Positions 26,227 through 36,123 of a DNA stretch of 64,000 nucleotides are shown here, piece by piece. The stretch covers positions 310,001 to 374,000 of the forward strand of contig NZ_JBLFEN010000001.1 of the NCBI RefSeq assembly GCF_047345485.1. The letters run 5' to 3'. The DNA is from Jejuia sp047345485. Its GTDB lineage: Bacteria > Bacteroidota > Bacteroidia > Flavobacteriales > Flavobacteriaceae. Each line of letters opens with the position of its first letter. Positions within the stretch are counted from its first letter, which is position 1. A program made the position numbers and the translations under genes. The notes below the pieces were generated by a model that ran no database searches, was not told the origin of the DNA, and was given only the letters and a program-made list of their open reading frames with translations.

Positions 26227-29200
26227 TTGTTATTTATCATTTTGGTACTTGTGCTTTCTATTCCTGCAGTACAAACACGTTTGGGTAAATATGCCACCAA
26301 TCGCCTAAATAAAGCGTTTAAAACTAATATTAATATAGAGAAAGTAGGGTTACAGTTTAATGGTGATGTTGAACTAAAAAATATATATGTTGAAGATTAT
26401 AAACAAGATACACTAATAAATATACGAGAACTCAATACCTCAATTTTAAGTTTTTCAAATATTATAAACAGTCAACTTATCTTTGGAGATATCGATGTTA
26501 AAGATTTGGTTTTTAATATCAAAACCTACAAAAATCAATCAAACACTAATCTTGATGTCTTTGTTAAAAAGTTTGAAAGTGATAATCCTAGAAAAAGCGG
26601 CACTAATTTTTTGTTATCATCTAGTGATGTTTCTATTTATAACAGCACGTTTAGATTATTAGATGAAAATAGAGAAACCACTAAAATTTTAGAGTTTGAA
26701 GACTTAAATATAAACGCTACAAAATTTTTAATTGATGGAAGCGATGTTAGTGCGCGCATAAATACATTATCGTTTAGAGATACCAGAGGCGTAGTCGTTA
26801 AAAATTTAATGACCAATTTTAAGTATACCCTGTCGCAAATGACGTTTGATAATTTGGAGGTAAAAACTGATAATTCGACACTAAATGGCGACTTAAAATT
26901 TTTGTATAAGAGAGAAGACTTTAAGTATTTTACTAACAAAGTAATAGTAGAAGCTTCATTTAACGAATCTACTATTTTAATGGATGAATTAAATACATTT
27001 TACAATGAATTTGGGCAAAATCAGCAAACTAATTTTAGTGTAGATATCTCAGGTACGCTTAATAATTTACAAACTAAAAATTTAAAATTAAGCACAAGTA
27101 GCAACACCAAAGTATATGGGGATATTATATTTAAAAATCTATTTAGTAAAGCGTCAAACGATTTTTTAATGGATGGTAAATTCACCAATCTTACATCTAC
27201 TTATAAAGATTTAAAAGCTTTGTTACCAAACGTTTTAGGGGCTGCAATACCTTCATCTTTTGATAATTTGGGTGAATTTACAATTACTGGAATATCAAAA
27301 GTTACAGCATCTGAAGTTGATGCCAATTTACAAATGAATACAGAATTGGGGTTTGTAAATTCTGATTTACACATTACTAAAATTAATGACATTGATAATG
27401 CTACATATAATGGTAGAATAGTTTTAGATACTTTTAATTTAGGAAGCTTTATTAATGATGCTAAAGTTGGCAAGGTATCATTGGATATGAAAGTAAATGG
27501 CAAGGGCTTTTTAGCAGAAACTATTGATACTGAAGTAAAAGGTGATGTTTATCAATTAAATTACAATAATTATAATTATACTAAAACTCAGGTTTCAGGA
27601 AAAATTAAAAACAAAATTTTTGATGGTATTTTATTAGTAAACGACACTAATTTAAAACTAAAATTTAACGGATTAATTGATTATTCTGAAACTGTAAATA
27701 AATACGATTTTGAAGCCGAAGTAGACTATGCCGATTTAAACAAACTCAATTTTGTAAAAAAAGATAGTATTTCTATTTTTAAGAGTACTGTTAATATGAA
27801 TATGAATAGCAGTAGTCTTGATGATGCATACGGTAAAATTACATTTAGAAACACATCCTACAAAAACCAAAATGATACTTATAAGTTTGATAGTTTTAAA
27901 ATTGAATCTCGTTTTCAAGAAAAAACACGCTATATAAACATTGATTCGCCAGATATTATAAAAGGCGGTATAAGTGGAGAGTTTTCAGTTAAAGATATCG
28001 TTAAGCTACTAGAAAACTCAGTTGGTAATATTTATACAAATTACAAACCTCATGAAGTTGCTAATAACCAGCGTATAAATTTTAATTTTAGTATTTACAA
28101 TAAAATAATTGAGGTTGTTTACCCAGAAGTTGAGCTAGGAAAAAACACGTTTATTCGTGGCAGTATTCAAAGTGATGCTGATAAATTTAGGCTAACATTT
28201 AAATCACCACAAATAAAATTATTAAATAATTTTGCAAAAGACATAGAGCTTCAGGTTGATAATAGCAATCCGCTTTTTAATACATACATAGAGGTTGATA
28301 GTATCAATACAAATTTTTATAATGCTTCAAAATTCAGCCTTATTAATGCTACAGTTAATGATACGCTTTTTATGCGCTCTGAATTTACTGGAGGAAAGCG
28401 TAATAATGATAAATTTAATTTAAGTTTTTATCACACGATAAACGAAAAAAATAATTCTGTTATAGGCTTTAAAACCTCTGATGTAGTTATTAAAAATTAC
28501 AAGTGGCTTATTAATTCTGCAAACGACAGATTTAATAAAATTTCATTTAATAAAGATTTCTCCTCCGTAGATATAAATCAATTTAATATTAATCATGGTA
28601 CAGAAAGAGTAACATTATCTGGTTTTATAAAAGATTCTACAGAAAAAGATTTAAAATTAAAGTTTAAAGATATTCGACTATCAAAAATAACCCCAGATAT
28701 AGATAGCCTTAAACTTAACGGAATAGTAAATGGTAAGTTGGATATACTCCAAAAAAATGGCGCTTATCTACCAAATTCTACAGTAATTGTAGAAAATCTT
28801 AAAGTAAATAATTTTCCGTTAGGAGATTTTAATGCCCAAATTATTGGCAATAGAGATTTATCTAAATACAATGTAGATGTAAGTATTATAGATGAAGTAA
28901 AGAGTACGTTTTCGGCAATGGGCGATATAGATGTTCGCAGAAATAGATCAAAAATAGATGTTGATTTAGAATTTGATAGATTTAATTTAAGCCCTTTAAA
29001 TCCATTACTATCTGGTGTTTTATCAAATATTAGAGGGCTAGCTACAGGGAATGCTAAAATAATTGGAGATTTAAAAAAACCAGATATAATTGGCGAATTG
29101 GACGTAGATAAAGGAGGCTTTACAATACCGTATTTAAATGTAGATTATCAATTAAACGAAAACGCCAAAGTTGGTTTAAACAATCAAAGCTTTTTATTTA

Positions 29201-30630
29201 ACGAGATACAACTTAAAGACACGAAATATAATTCTAGAGCGCAATTAAATGGTAAGCTAAGTCATATTAATCTGTCTAACTGGAGGCTAGATTTGGGTTT
29301 ATCTACAAATAGGTTTTTAGTTTTAGATACAAAAGAAACCGAAGAATCTCTATATTATGGTACAGGTTTTATTGGTGGTAATGCTAATATTTATGGGCCA
29401 ACAGAGGCTTTGGTGATACGTGTGGTAGGCGAAACAAAAAAAGGAACCGTATTTAAAATACCGCTAAGTGATACAGAATCGTTTGGTGATAATTCATTTA
29501 TACACTTTATTACACCGCAACAAAAAGAAGCGAGAGAAAAAGGAGAAGCATTCGTTTTAAATGATGTTCAAGGATTAGAATTGGATTTTGATTTAGATGT
29601 TACCCAAGACGCAGAATTAGAAATTATAATAAATAAAGAAACTGGGCATGCCTTAAAAGGTAGGGGTGTTGGTGGCTTACTAGTAGAAATAAACACAAAC
29701 GGTAAATTTGATATGTGGGGCGATTTCTCCGTATTTGAAGGGGTTTATAATTTTGCTTACGGTGGCTTGGTACAAAAACAGTTTATTGTGCAACCAGGTG
29801 GAACTGTAGCTTGGGAAGGCGATCCGCTTAAAGCACAAATTAACATGTTAGCTACTTATAAAACACAAACTAACCCATCTCCGCTTTTAGATAATCCCAT
29901 AAACAGAAGTATTCCTGTGGAGTTAAATATTGCTTTAAATGGCGATTTAGAACGACCAGATCCTAGTTTTGATTTTGAATTTCCAAATGCAAATTCAACT
30001 ATTAAATCTGAGCTACAATATAGGCTCGATTCTGATTCTGAAAAACAAAATCAAGCCCTTTATTTCTTAGCCACAGGAGGTTCATTTCAAAATAGAGGCT
30101 CTGGAGAGCTTAACGTGTCAGGTACTATTGCAGAACGTTTAAATGGTATTGTAAATGGTATTTTTACTAGTGAAGATGGTAAAATTAATTTTGGATTTAA
30201 TTATGAAGCCGGCCAAAACCGACCAGATTATCAAACAGATGATAGGGTAGTGGCTACATTTCAAACTCAAATTAATGATAAAGTATTTTTTAATGGTAGC
30301 GTTGGTGTTCCCGTAGGTGGCGCTGGAGAAACACAAACTGTTATTGCGGGAGATTTAGAAATTAACTTTTTATTAAATGATGATGGTACACTATCAGCCA
30401 AAGTATTTAACAGAGAAAATAACATACAAAGTTTTGGACAAAATATTGGGTATACTCAAGGTGTAGGTTTATCATATAATGTAGATTTTGATACCTTTAA
30501 AGAGTTAATACGTAACTTATTTAAAAAGAAACCGCAATCAGATAAAACTTCGGCAACTGATGCACAAAATAACGAAGCTAGTGCGCTTCCTAATTTTATT
30601 ACGGTAAAATCCTCTAAAAAAGGAGATTAA
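26227..30630 (+). CDS. TamB-like translocation and assembly module protein
   Basis: A giant beta-rich envelope protein of 1467 residues as drawn (TTG start at 26227). The frame is open upstream to a TGA at 26173 with no ATG or GTG; an ATT at 26179 would give a better signal anchor (KKALKILYKVLAIILLLFII). The body is repetitive AsmA/TamB beta-taco sequence. The C-terminal ~400 residues match the DUF490/TamB domain (KGGFTIPYLNVDYQL, FDLDVTQDAELEIIINKETG, GKFDMWGDFSVFEGVYNFAY, ATYKTQTNPSP). TamB-like proteins bridge inner and outer membranes and are implicated in outer-membrane protein assembly or lipid transport. No TamA homologue is in the window. Confidence 0.92.
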   Translation: MLFIILVLVLSIPAVQTRLGKYATNRLNKAFKTNINIEKVGLQFNGDVELKNIYVEDYKQDTLINIRELNTSILSFSNIINSQLIFGDIDVKDLVFNIKTYKNQSNTNLDVFVKKFESDNPRKSGTNFLLSSSDVSIYNSTFRLLDENRETTKILEFEDLNINATKFLIDGSDVSARINTLSFRDTRGVVVKNLMTNFKYTLSQMTFDNLEVKTDNSTLNGDLKFLYKREDFKYFTNKVIVEASFNESTILMDELNTFYNEFGQNQQTNFSVDISGTLNNLQTKNLKLSTSSNTKVYGDIIFKNLFSKASNDFLMDGKFTNLTSTYKDLKALLPNVLGAAIPSSFDNLGEFTITGISKVTASEVDANLQMNTELGFVNSDLHITKINDIDNATYNGRIVLDTFNLGSFINDAKVGKVSLDMKVNGKGFLAETIDTEVKGDVYQLNYNNYNYTKTQVSGKIKNKIFDGILLVNDTNLKLKFNGLIDYSETVNKYDFEAEVDYADLNKLNFVKKDSISIFKSTVNMNMNSSSLDDAYGKITFRNTSYKNQNDTYKFDSFKIESRFQEKTRYINIDSPDIIKGGISGEFSVKDIVKLLENSVGNIYTNYKPHEVANNQRINFNFSIYNKIIEVVYPEVELGKNTFIRGSIQSDADKFRLTFKSPQIKLLNNFAKDIELQVDNSNPLFNTYIEVDSINTNFYNASKFSLINATVNDTLFMRSEFTGGKRNNDKFNLSFYHTINEKNNSVIGFKTSDVVIKNYKWLINSANDRFNKISFNKDFSSVDINQFNINHGTERVTLSGFIKDSTEKDLKLKFKDIRLSKITPDIDSLKLNGIVNGKLDILQKNGAYLPNSTVIVENLKVNNFPLGDFNAQIIGNRDLSKYNVDVSIIDEVKSTFSAMGDIDVRRNRSKIDVDLEFDRFNLSPLNPLLSGVLSNIRGLATGNAKIIGDLKKPDIIGELDVDKGGFTIPYLNVDYQLNENAKVGLNNQSFLFNEIQLKDTKYNSRAQLNGKLSHINLSNWRLDLGLSTNRFLVLDTKETEESLYYGTGFIGGNANIYGPTEALVIRVVGETKKGTVFKIPLSDTESFGDNSFIHFITPQQKEAREKGEAFVLNDVQGLELDFDLDVTQDAELEIIINKETGHALKGRGVGGLLVEINTNGKFDMWGDFSVFEGVYNFAYGGLVQKQFIVQPGGTVAWEGDPLKAQINMLATYKTQTNPSPLLDNPINRSIPVELNIALNGDLERPDPSFDFEFPNANSTIKSELQYRLDSDSEKQNQALYFLATGGSFQNRGSGELNVSGTIAERLNGIVNGIFTSEDGKINFGFNYEAGQNRPDYQTDDRVVATFQTQINDKVFFNGSVGVPVGGAGETQTVIAGDLEINFLLNDDGTLSAKVFNRENNIQSFGQNIGYTQGVGLSYNVDFDTFKELIRNLFKKKPQSDKTSATDAQNNEASALPNFITVKSSKKGD

Positions 30631-30775
30631 TAGAATATATCTTCATAAATTTTGATAATAATTCAAGCTTTTTTGCTTACTAAAACGTTATAGTTTTATT
30701 AAAGCATTAAAATATGATATATGTTACATAAATATGGTTTTTGTTTAGTAATTTTACCATATAATAAAGGATTTA

Positions 30776-31762
30776 ATGTCAAAAGAAATAAAGAAAATAG
30801 GTGTTTTTACTTCTGGAGGAGATTCTCCAGGGATGAATGCCGCAGTTCGCTCAGTAGTGAGGGTTTGTGCATATCATAATATAGAATGTATTGGTATATA
30901 CAGAGGTTATGAAGGTATGATGACTGGAGATTTTGAAGTTATGGGCCCTAGAAGTGTAAAAGGTATCATTAACAAAGGTGGTACTATATTAAAATCTGCA
31001 CGCTCTAAAGAATTTAGAACTAAAGAAGGTAGACAAAAGGCTTATGACCAATTAATAAAAGCTGAGATTGATGCTTTAGTTGCTATTGGTGGTGATGGTA
31101 CTTTTACAGGAGCCATGATTTTTAATGAAGAATTTGATTTTCCAGTAATGGGTATTCCTGGAACTATAGATAACGATATTTTTGGAACCTCTCATACCTT
31201 AGGCTTTGATACAGCACAAAATACAGTAGTTGAAGCTATTGATAAAATTAGAGATACCGCAAGTTCTCATAACAGATTGTTTTTTATCGAAGTTATGGGT
31301 AGAGACGTTGGGCATATTGCACTAAATGTTGGTATTGCTGGTGGGGCCGAAGAGATTTTAATTCCTGAGGAAGATTTAGGATTAGATCGTTTGGTGGAAT
31401 CTTTAAATAAAAGTAGGAAATCAGGAAAATCATCAAGTATAGTAATAGTTGCTGAAGGTGATAAAATAGGGAAAAATATTTTTCAGCTTAAAGAATATGT
31501 AGACGAAAACATGGAAGGCTACGATGTTAGAGTTTCTGTTTTAGGCCATATGCAACGAGGCGGTTCGCCATCATGTTTTGATAGAGTACTTGCCAGTAGA
31601 ATGGGTGTAAAAGCTGTGGAATCTTTAATGGAAGGTAAAACCAACTATATGGTAGGTTTAATGAATAATGTTATGGAATTAACACCTTTAGACAACGCTA
31701 TTAAAGGAAAATCAAAAATAAATTTAGAATTACTTCGTGTATCAGATATCATGAGCACATAA
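30776..31762 (+). CDS. pfkA: ATP-dependent 6-phosphofructokinase
   Basis: Phosphorylates fructose 6-phosphate to the 1,6-bisphosphate in glycolysis. A 328-residue group A enzyme. The motifs are FTSGGDSPGMNAAVR (12-25), IGGDGTF with Gly108, PGTIDNDIF with the catalytic Asp, MGRDVGHIAL and LGHMQRGGSPSCFDR. Gly in GGDGT and PGTIDND indicates ATP rather than pyrophosphate as donor, since PPi enzymes have GGDD and PKTIDND. It is 19 bp from gapA and probably cotranscribed with it. Confidence 0.96.
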   Translation: MSKEIKKIGVFTSGGDSPGMNAAVRSVVRVCAYHNIECIGIYRGYEGMMTGDFEVMGPRSVKGIINKGGTILKSARSKEFRTKEGRQKAYDQLIKAEIDALVAIGGDGTFTGAMIFNEEFDFPVMGIPGTIDNDIFGTSHTLGFDTAQNTVVEAIDKIRDTASSHNRLFFIEVMGRDVGHIALNVGIAGGAEEILIPEEDLGLDRLVESLNKSRKSGKSSSIVIVAEGDKIGKNIFQLKEYVDENMEGYDVRVSVLGHMQRGGSPSCFDRVLASRMGVKAVESLMEGKTNYMVGLMNNVMELTPLDNAIKGKSKINLELLRVSDIMST

Positions 31763-31781
31763 ACATTAATACATAATTAAC

Positions 31782-32783
31782 ATGTCAAAATTAAAAATTG
31801 GAATTAACGGATTTGGTAGAATAGGTAGAATTGCTTTTAGAGTAGCAGCTTCTAGACCAGATATTGAAATAGTTGGAATAAATGATTTATTAGATGTTGA
31901 GCATTTAGCTTACTTATTAAAATACGATTCTGTTCATGGAAGATTCGACGGTACAGTTGATACCAAAAATGGTAATTTAGTAGTAAATGGTAATGAAATT
32001 AGAATTACTGCTGAGCGTAATCCAGAAGATTTAAAATGGGATGCCGTTGGTGCTGAGGTTGTATTAGAATGTACTGGAATTTTCATTACATTAGATAAAG
32101 CACAAGCACACATTAAAGCAGGTGCTAAAAAGGTTGCAATTTCTGCACCTTCTGCAGATGCACCAATGTTTGTAATGGGTGTAAACCACACTAAAATTAC
32201 AGCAAACGATACTATCGTTTCTAATGCTTCTTGTACTACTAACTGTTTAGCGCCACTAGCTAAAGTTATAAATGATAAATTCGGTATTGCAGAAGGTTTA
32301 ATGACAACTGTACACGCAGCTACTTCTACGCAATTAACTGTAGATGGACCATCTAGAAAGAATTATAGATTAGGGCGTTCTGCGGTTTCTAATATTATCC
32401 CTTCATCAACTGGAGCTGCAAAAGCAGTAGGTAAAGTAATTCCTGAATTAAACGGTAAGCTTACAGGTATGGCATTTAGAGTACCTACTCCAGATGTTTC
32501 TGTCGTAGATTTAACATGTCGTTTAGAAAACCCAGCGTCTTTTGATGATGTTAAAGCAGCTCTTAAAGAAGCTTCTGAAAACGAATTGAAAGGTGTTTTA
32601 GGATATACTGAAGAAGGTGTTGTTTCTCAAGATTTTGTATCTGAGCCAAGAACAAGTGTTTTTGATGCTGGAGCAAGTATTGGTTTAAATGACGGATTTA
32701 TTAAACTAATTTCTTGGTATGATAATGAGTTTGGTTATTCTACTAAACTTATTGATTTAGCACAACATATTGGTTCAATCTAA
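31782..32783 (+). CDS. gapA: Glyceraldehyde-3-phosphate dehydrogenase, type I
   Basis: NAD-dependent oxidative phosphorylation of glyceraldehyde 3-phosphate. A 333-residue cytoplasmic tetramer subunit. The NAD fold INGFGRIGRIAFR starts at residue 8. The catalytic Cys151 lies in NASCTTNCLAPL, and HAATSTQLTVDGPSRKNYRLGR follows with the active-site His. The C-terminal WYDNEFGYSTKLIDL is standard. The NAD-binding Asp in INDL favours NAD over NADP. Strong perfect-palindrome terminator 17 bp after the stop. Confidence 0.97.
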   Translation: MSKLKIGINGFGRIGRIAFRVAASRPDIEIVGINDLLDVEHLAYLLKYDSVHGRFDGTVDTKNGNLVVNGNEIRITAERNPEDLKWDAVGAEVVLECTGIFITLDKAQAHIKAGAKKVAISAPSADAPMFVMGVNHTKITANDTIVSNASCTTNCLAPLAKVINDKFGIAEGLMTTVHAATSTQLTVDGPSRKNYRLGRSAVSNIIPSSTGAAKAVGKVIPELNGKLTGMAFRVPTPDVSVVDLTCRLENPASFDDVKAALKEASENELKGVLGYTEEGVVSQDFVSEPRTSVFDAGASIGLNDGFIKLISWYDNEFGYSTKLIDLAQHIGSI

Positions 32784-32800
32784 TAAAAATAATAACTATA

Positions 32801-32833
32801 AAACTCCGCAAGTATACTTGCGGAGTTTTTTTA
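32801..32833 (+). terminator. Terminator after gapA
   Basis: A perfect 28-bp palindrome (AAACTCCGCAAGTA and its complement, 32801-32828) running straight into a T tract. In practice a stem with a small loop at the centre. Confidence 0.9.
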
Positions 32834-32844
32834 TCTTTTAACTT

Positions 32845-33705
32845 ATGATTTTAATTGTTGATAGTGGCTCTACAAAGTCCGATTGGTTAGCTGTAGATAA
32901 TAATGGCAATAAATTAATGCCTAAGGTGCGAACAAAAGGACTTAATCCTGCTATATTAAGTGAGAAAAAGCTATATAAGACAATTAAAAAGAGTGATGAG
33001 CTTATCTCTAATAGTGAAAAAGTAACACATGTGTTTTTTTACGGTGCTGGGTGTGGTACAGAAAATCCAAGAGCATTGTTAACTGGAGTTTTAAAAGATA
33101 TATTCCCCAATGCTGAAGTATCAGTAAACGAAGATACCTTGGCGGCAGTTTATGCTACAATTAGTCACCCAAAAGAAGCTGCTGTGGTATGTATTATGGG
33201 TACAGGCTCTAATTGTAGCTACTATGATGGGGAAATATTACACCAACGTGTAGATTCTTTGGGTTATATCCTTATGGATGACGCATCTGGTAATTATTAT
33301 GGTAAAGAATTGATTAAAGATTTTTATTACGGTCATATGCCCGAAAATATTAAAATTGCATTTGGTGCGAAATATAATATGGAATCTGATTTTATAAAAT
33401 ATAATCTTTACAAGCAACCAAGTCCTAATGCTTATCTAGCTAATTTTGCGGAATTTATGTTTCTTCAAAAAGATTCAGATTATATCGTAGAACTTATTAA
33501 AAATGGGATAAGACAGTTTGCGAAAAATATGATTTTTCAATACGGTGAAGAGTTAAAAACTGTACCTGTGCATTTTGCAGGTTCTATTGCATATTTTTCT
33601 AGAAAAGAAATTGAAGAAGTAGGCGAAGAAATGGGCTTTAAAGTTGGTAATTTTGAACGTAGACCTATTGATGGTTTAGTACCGTTTCACACAAAAAACT
33701 TATAA
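32845..33705 (+). CDS. BadF/BadG-type ATPase, N-acetylglucosamine kinase-like
   Basis: A 286-residue ASKHA-fold sugar kinase. The ATP-binding loop 1 is VDSGSTKSDW at residues 4-13, the central GAGCGTENPRA and NEDTLAAVYAT (catalytic Asp) follow, then GTGSNCSYYDG (phosphate 2) and LGYILMDDASGNYYGKELI, and HFAGSIAYF near the C-terminus. This matches the mammalian-type GlcNAc kinase branch of the BadF/BadG/BcrA/BcrD family. GlcNAc released by NagZ-type enzymes such as the fusion at 4246 would be a reasonable substrate, but that link is inference. It begins 12 bp after the gapA terminator tail. Confidence 0.85.
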   Translation: MILIVDSGSTKSDWLAVDNNGNKLMPKVRTKGLNPAILSEKKLYKTIKKSDELISNSEKVTHVFFYGAGCGTENPRALLTGVLKDIFPNAEVSVNEDTLAAVYATISHPKEAAVVCIMGTGSNCSYYDGEILHQRVDSLGYILMDDASGNYYGKELIKDFYYGHMPENIKIAFGAKYNMESDFIKYNLYKQPSPNAYLANFAEFMFLQKDSDYIVELIKNGIRQFAKNMIFQYGEELKTVPVHFAGSIAYFSRKEIEEVGEEMGFKVGNFERRPIDGLVPFHTKNL

Positions 33706-33732
33706 ATAATTGTTTAGGTAATAGCGTAGAAT

Positions 33733-34953
33733 ATGAATACACATCTTGTAATTTATATTTCTAATACAGAACCTAAAAAACAGCTTATTACTACAATTAC
33801 AACCGGAAAGTTATTTCCAGAATTAGCATCTCTAAAAGGTGCTATTTTTTCTGATATTACTATTAATACATTTATTGAAAAAGAAATACAACATCAACAG
33901 TATGATGTTAAAACTTCAACTAAAAACAGTTTACAAAATTCTTCTGAAGGCGAAAGAAAGCGAGCCTTATTAAACCATATATTAACAGGGAAAATTCCCG
34001 ATTATTTAATTTTAGACAATCCTTTTGACTGCTTAGATATAGATACACAATCTAAAATAAATCAGTTGATAACTGATATATCCTTTAAAACACGAATCAT
34101 TCAAATCGCAACACGAAAACGTGATTTCTTGCCATTCATTAATACTATTTATACTATTGAAAACGATAGTTTAACTCCATATACTAAAAATGAACAAGAG
34201 AGCTCTAATTATTTCGTTAAAGCACTGCCAAAACCGTATAAAATAGAGTATGATGGGTTTAAAACTTTAATCTCATTGCGTAATCTTAATCTTAGTTATA
34301 ATGAAACTCCTATTCTAAATAATGTATCTTGGGATATTAAGCCAAATGAGTTTTGGCAACTTATAGGGCCAAACGGATCGGGAAAAAGCACCATACTGTC
34401 TTTGATATCAGGAGATAACCCAAAAGGATTTATGCAAAACATGACGTTATTTGATATGAAAAAGGGTAGTGGTGAAAGTGTTTGGGATATAAAAAAGCAT
34501 ATTGGGTTTTACTCATCAGAAATGTTACGCGGTTTTAAAAGAAAAGATTCTATAGAAAGTATGATAGTTTCTGGTTTTTTAGATTCTATAGGACTGTATA
34601 AGTATCCAACCGAGGTACAACTAAAAATTGCCAGAGAATGGATAGCTCTTTTAAATATGACAGCCTTAAAAGACAAAAGTTTTCATTACTTGTCTAATGG
34701 TCATAAACGACTAGTATTGATCGCAAGAGCTATGGTTAAACATCCACCGCTTCTTATCTTAGATGAGCCAACAAATGGACTAGACGACCAAGATGCCAAA
34801 ATATTTTCAGAATTAATTAATAAAATTGCTAAAGAAAGTAGCACATCAATAATTTACGTGTCTCATAGAAAGGAAGATTATATCACACCAGATTTTATTT
34901 ACCAACTTATTCCCAGTTCGACAGGTTCTAAAGGTGAAATTTTAAAAAATTAA
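33733..34953 (+). CDS. Two-domain ABC ATPase (ModF-like) with degenerate first domain
   Basis: A 406-residue soluble protein with two ABC modules in tandem and no membrane segments. The second is complete: Walker A GPNGSGKST (212-220), signature YLSNGHKRLVLIARAM, Walker B LLILDEPTNGLD and switch His in YVSHR. The first (1-160) has a signature-like SSEGERKRALLNHIL and Walker B DYLILDNPFDCLD but no P-loop; its N-terminus is MNTHLVIYISNTEPKKQLIT. The architecture resembles ModF/PhrA-like ATPases. Without a permease nearby, a regulatory or repair role is as likely as transport. Confidence 0.82.
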   Translation: MNTHLVIYISNTEPKKQLITTITTGKLFPELASLKGAIFSDITINTFIEKEIQHQQYDVKTSTKNSLQNSSEGERKRALLNHILTGKIPDYLILDNPFDCLDIDTQSKINQLITDISFKTRIIQIATRKRDFLPFINTIYTIENDSLTPYTKNEQESSNYFVKALPKPYKIEYDGFKTLISLRNLNLSYNETPILNNVSWDIKPNEFWQLIGPNGSGKSTILSLISGDNPKGFMQNMTLFDMKKGSGESVWDIKKHIGFYSSEMLRGFKRKDSIESMIVSGFLDSIGLYKYPTEVQLKIAREWIALLNMTALKDKSFHYLSNGHKRLVLIARAMVKHPPLLILDEPTNGLDDQDAKIFSELINKIAKESSTSIIYVSHRKEDYITPDFIYQLIPSSTGSKGEILKN

Positions 34954-34962
34954 ATAAAATAT

Positions 34963-36003
34963 TTACGTACTATAAACTGTATTTTCTTGTTCAGCAACTC
35001 TAATAAATGTTGTACGCTTTGTTAATTCTTTTAATCTAGATGCGCCTACATAAGTACACGTACTGCGTAAACCACCCAAAATATCTTTTATAGTATCTTC
35101 TACAGACCCACGATAAGGTACTTTAACTGTTTTACCCTCACTAGCTCTATAATCTGCAACACCGCCAGAGTGTTTATCCATAGCAGTAGAAGAGCTCATA
35201 CCATAAAATTTTTTATATGTTTTTCCATTTTTTTCAATAGTTTCTCCACCACTTTCATCATGGCCAGCAAACATACCACCAAGCATTACAAAATCTGCAC
35301 CCGCACCAAATGCTTTAGCAACATCTCCTGGAGTGGTACAACCGCCATCACTTATAATTTGCCCACCTAAACCATGCGCAGCATCTGCGCACTCAATTAT
35401 TGCCGAAAGTTGTGGATAACCCACCCCAGTTTTTACGCGTGTAGTACAAACCGAACCCGGACCGATACCAACTTTAACGATATCTGCGCCAGAGAGTAAT
35501 AATTCTTCAACCATTTCTCCAGTAACGACATTACCTGCTATAATTACTTTTTCGGGATACCTTTCTCTAGTTTGCTTTACAAAATCAGCAAAATATTCAG
35601 AATACCCATTAGCAACATCAATACATATAAATTGTAGTTTAGGATTTGTCTCAATAGTGTTTGCCAATCGTATAGCATCTTGCGCTCCAATACCAGTACT
35701 TATTGCGATATGATTTTCAATGTTATGTTGAGAACTACTCAAGAATTCAGACCACTCTGTAATTGTATAATGTTTATGAATCGTTGTAAAAAGATTTTCT
35801 TTTGCAAGTGTATTAGCCATCTCAAAAGTACCAACAGTGTCCATATTAGCGGCAATAATTGGAACGCCAGACCATGTATAAGGACTATGCAAAAACTTAA
35901 AAGTACGTTGCAAACTCACTTCTTTTCTACTTTTTAAGGTTGATCGCTTAGGACGTATCATCACATCTTTAAACCCTAACTTAATATCATATTCAATACG
36001 CAT
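34963..36003 (-). CDS. guaC: GMP reductase
   Basis: Converts GMP to IMP with NADPH, releasing ammonia (purine interconversion). A 346-residue IMPDH/GMPR TIM barrel without CBS domains, the usual GuaC length. The catalytic loop KVGIGPGSVCTTRVKTGVG has Cys186, the same position as in E. coli GuaC. Other features are PIIAANMDTVGTFEMA, ISDGGCTTPGDVAKAFGAGA and MLGGMFAGHDES. IMPDH is excluded by the missing CBS pair and by the GuaC-type YGMSSSTAMDKH segment. Convergent with the ABC ATPase (9-bp gap). Confidence 0.94.
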   Translation of the reverse strand: MRIEYDIKLGFKDVMIRPKRSTLKSRKEVSLQRTFKFLHSPYTWSGVPIIAANMDTVGTFEMANTLAKENLFTTIHKHYTITEWSEFLSSSQHNIENHIAISTGIGAQDAIRLANTIETNPKLQFICIDVANGYSEYFADFVKQTRERYPEKVIIAGNVVTGEMVEELLLSGADIVKVGIGPGSVCTTRVKTGVGYPQLSAIIECADAAHGLGGQIISDGGCTTPGDVAKAFGAGADFVMLGGMFAGHDESGGETIEKNGKTYKKFYGMSSSTAMDKHSGGVADYRASEGKTVKVPYRGSVEDTIKDILGGLRSTCTYVGASRLKELTKRTTFIRVAEQENTVYST

Positions 36004-36123
36004 TCGTTATTATTTTAGTTTCATTCAAAATTAAAGTTTTAATTCCTGTAATCGAAATTATTTTTAATATGAACCAATAGTTGATATTCTTTCGTATATT
36101 TATTTTTAATCTAATTTCTAGTT

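Noticed and set aside
29001..30636. Long antisense frames inside the TamB-like gene and other large genes
   Set aside because: Shadows of strongly coding frames; none has a recognisable domain or start context.
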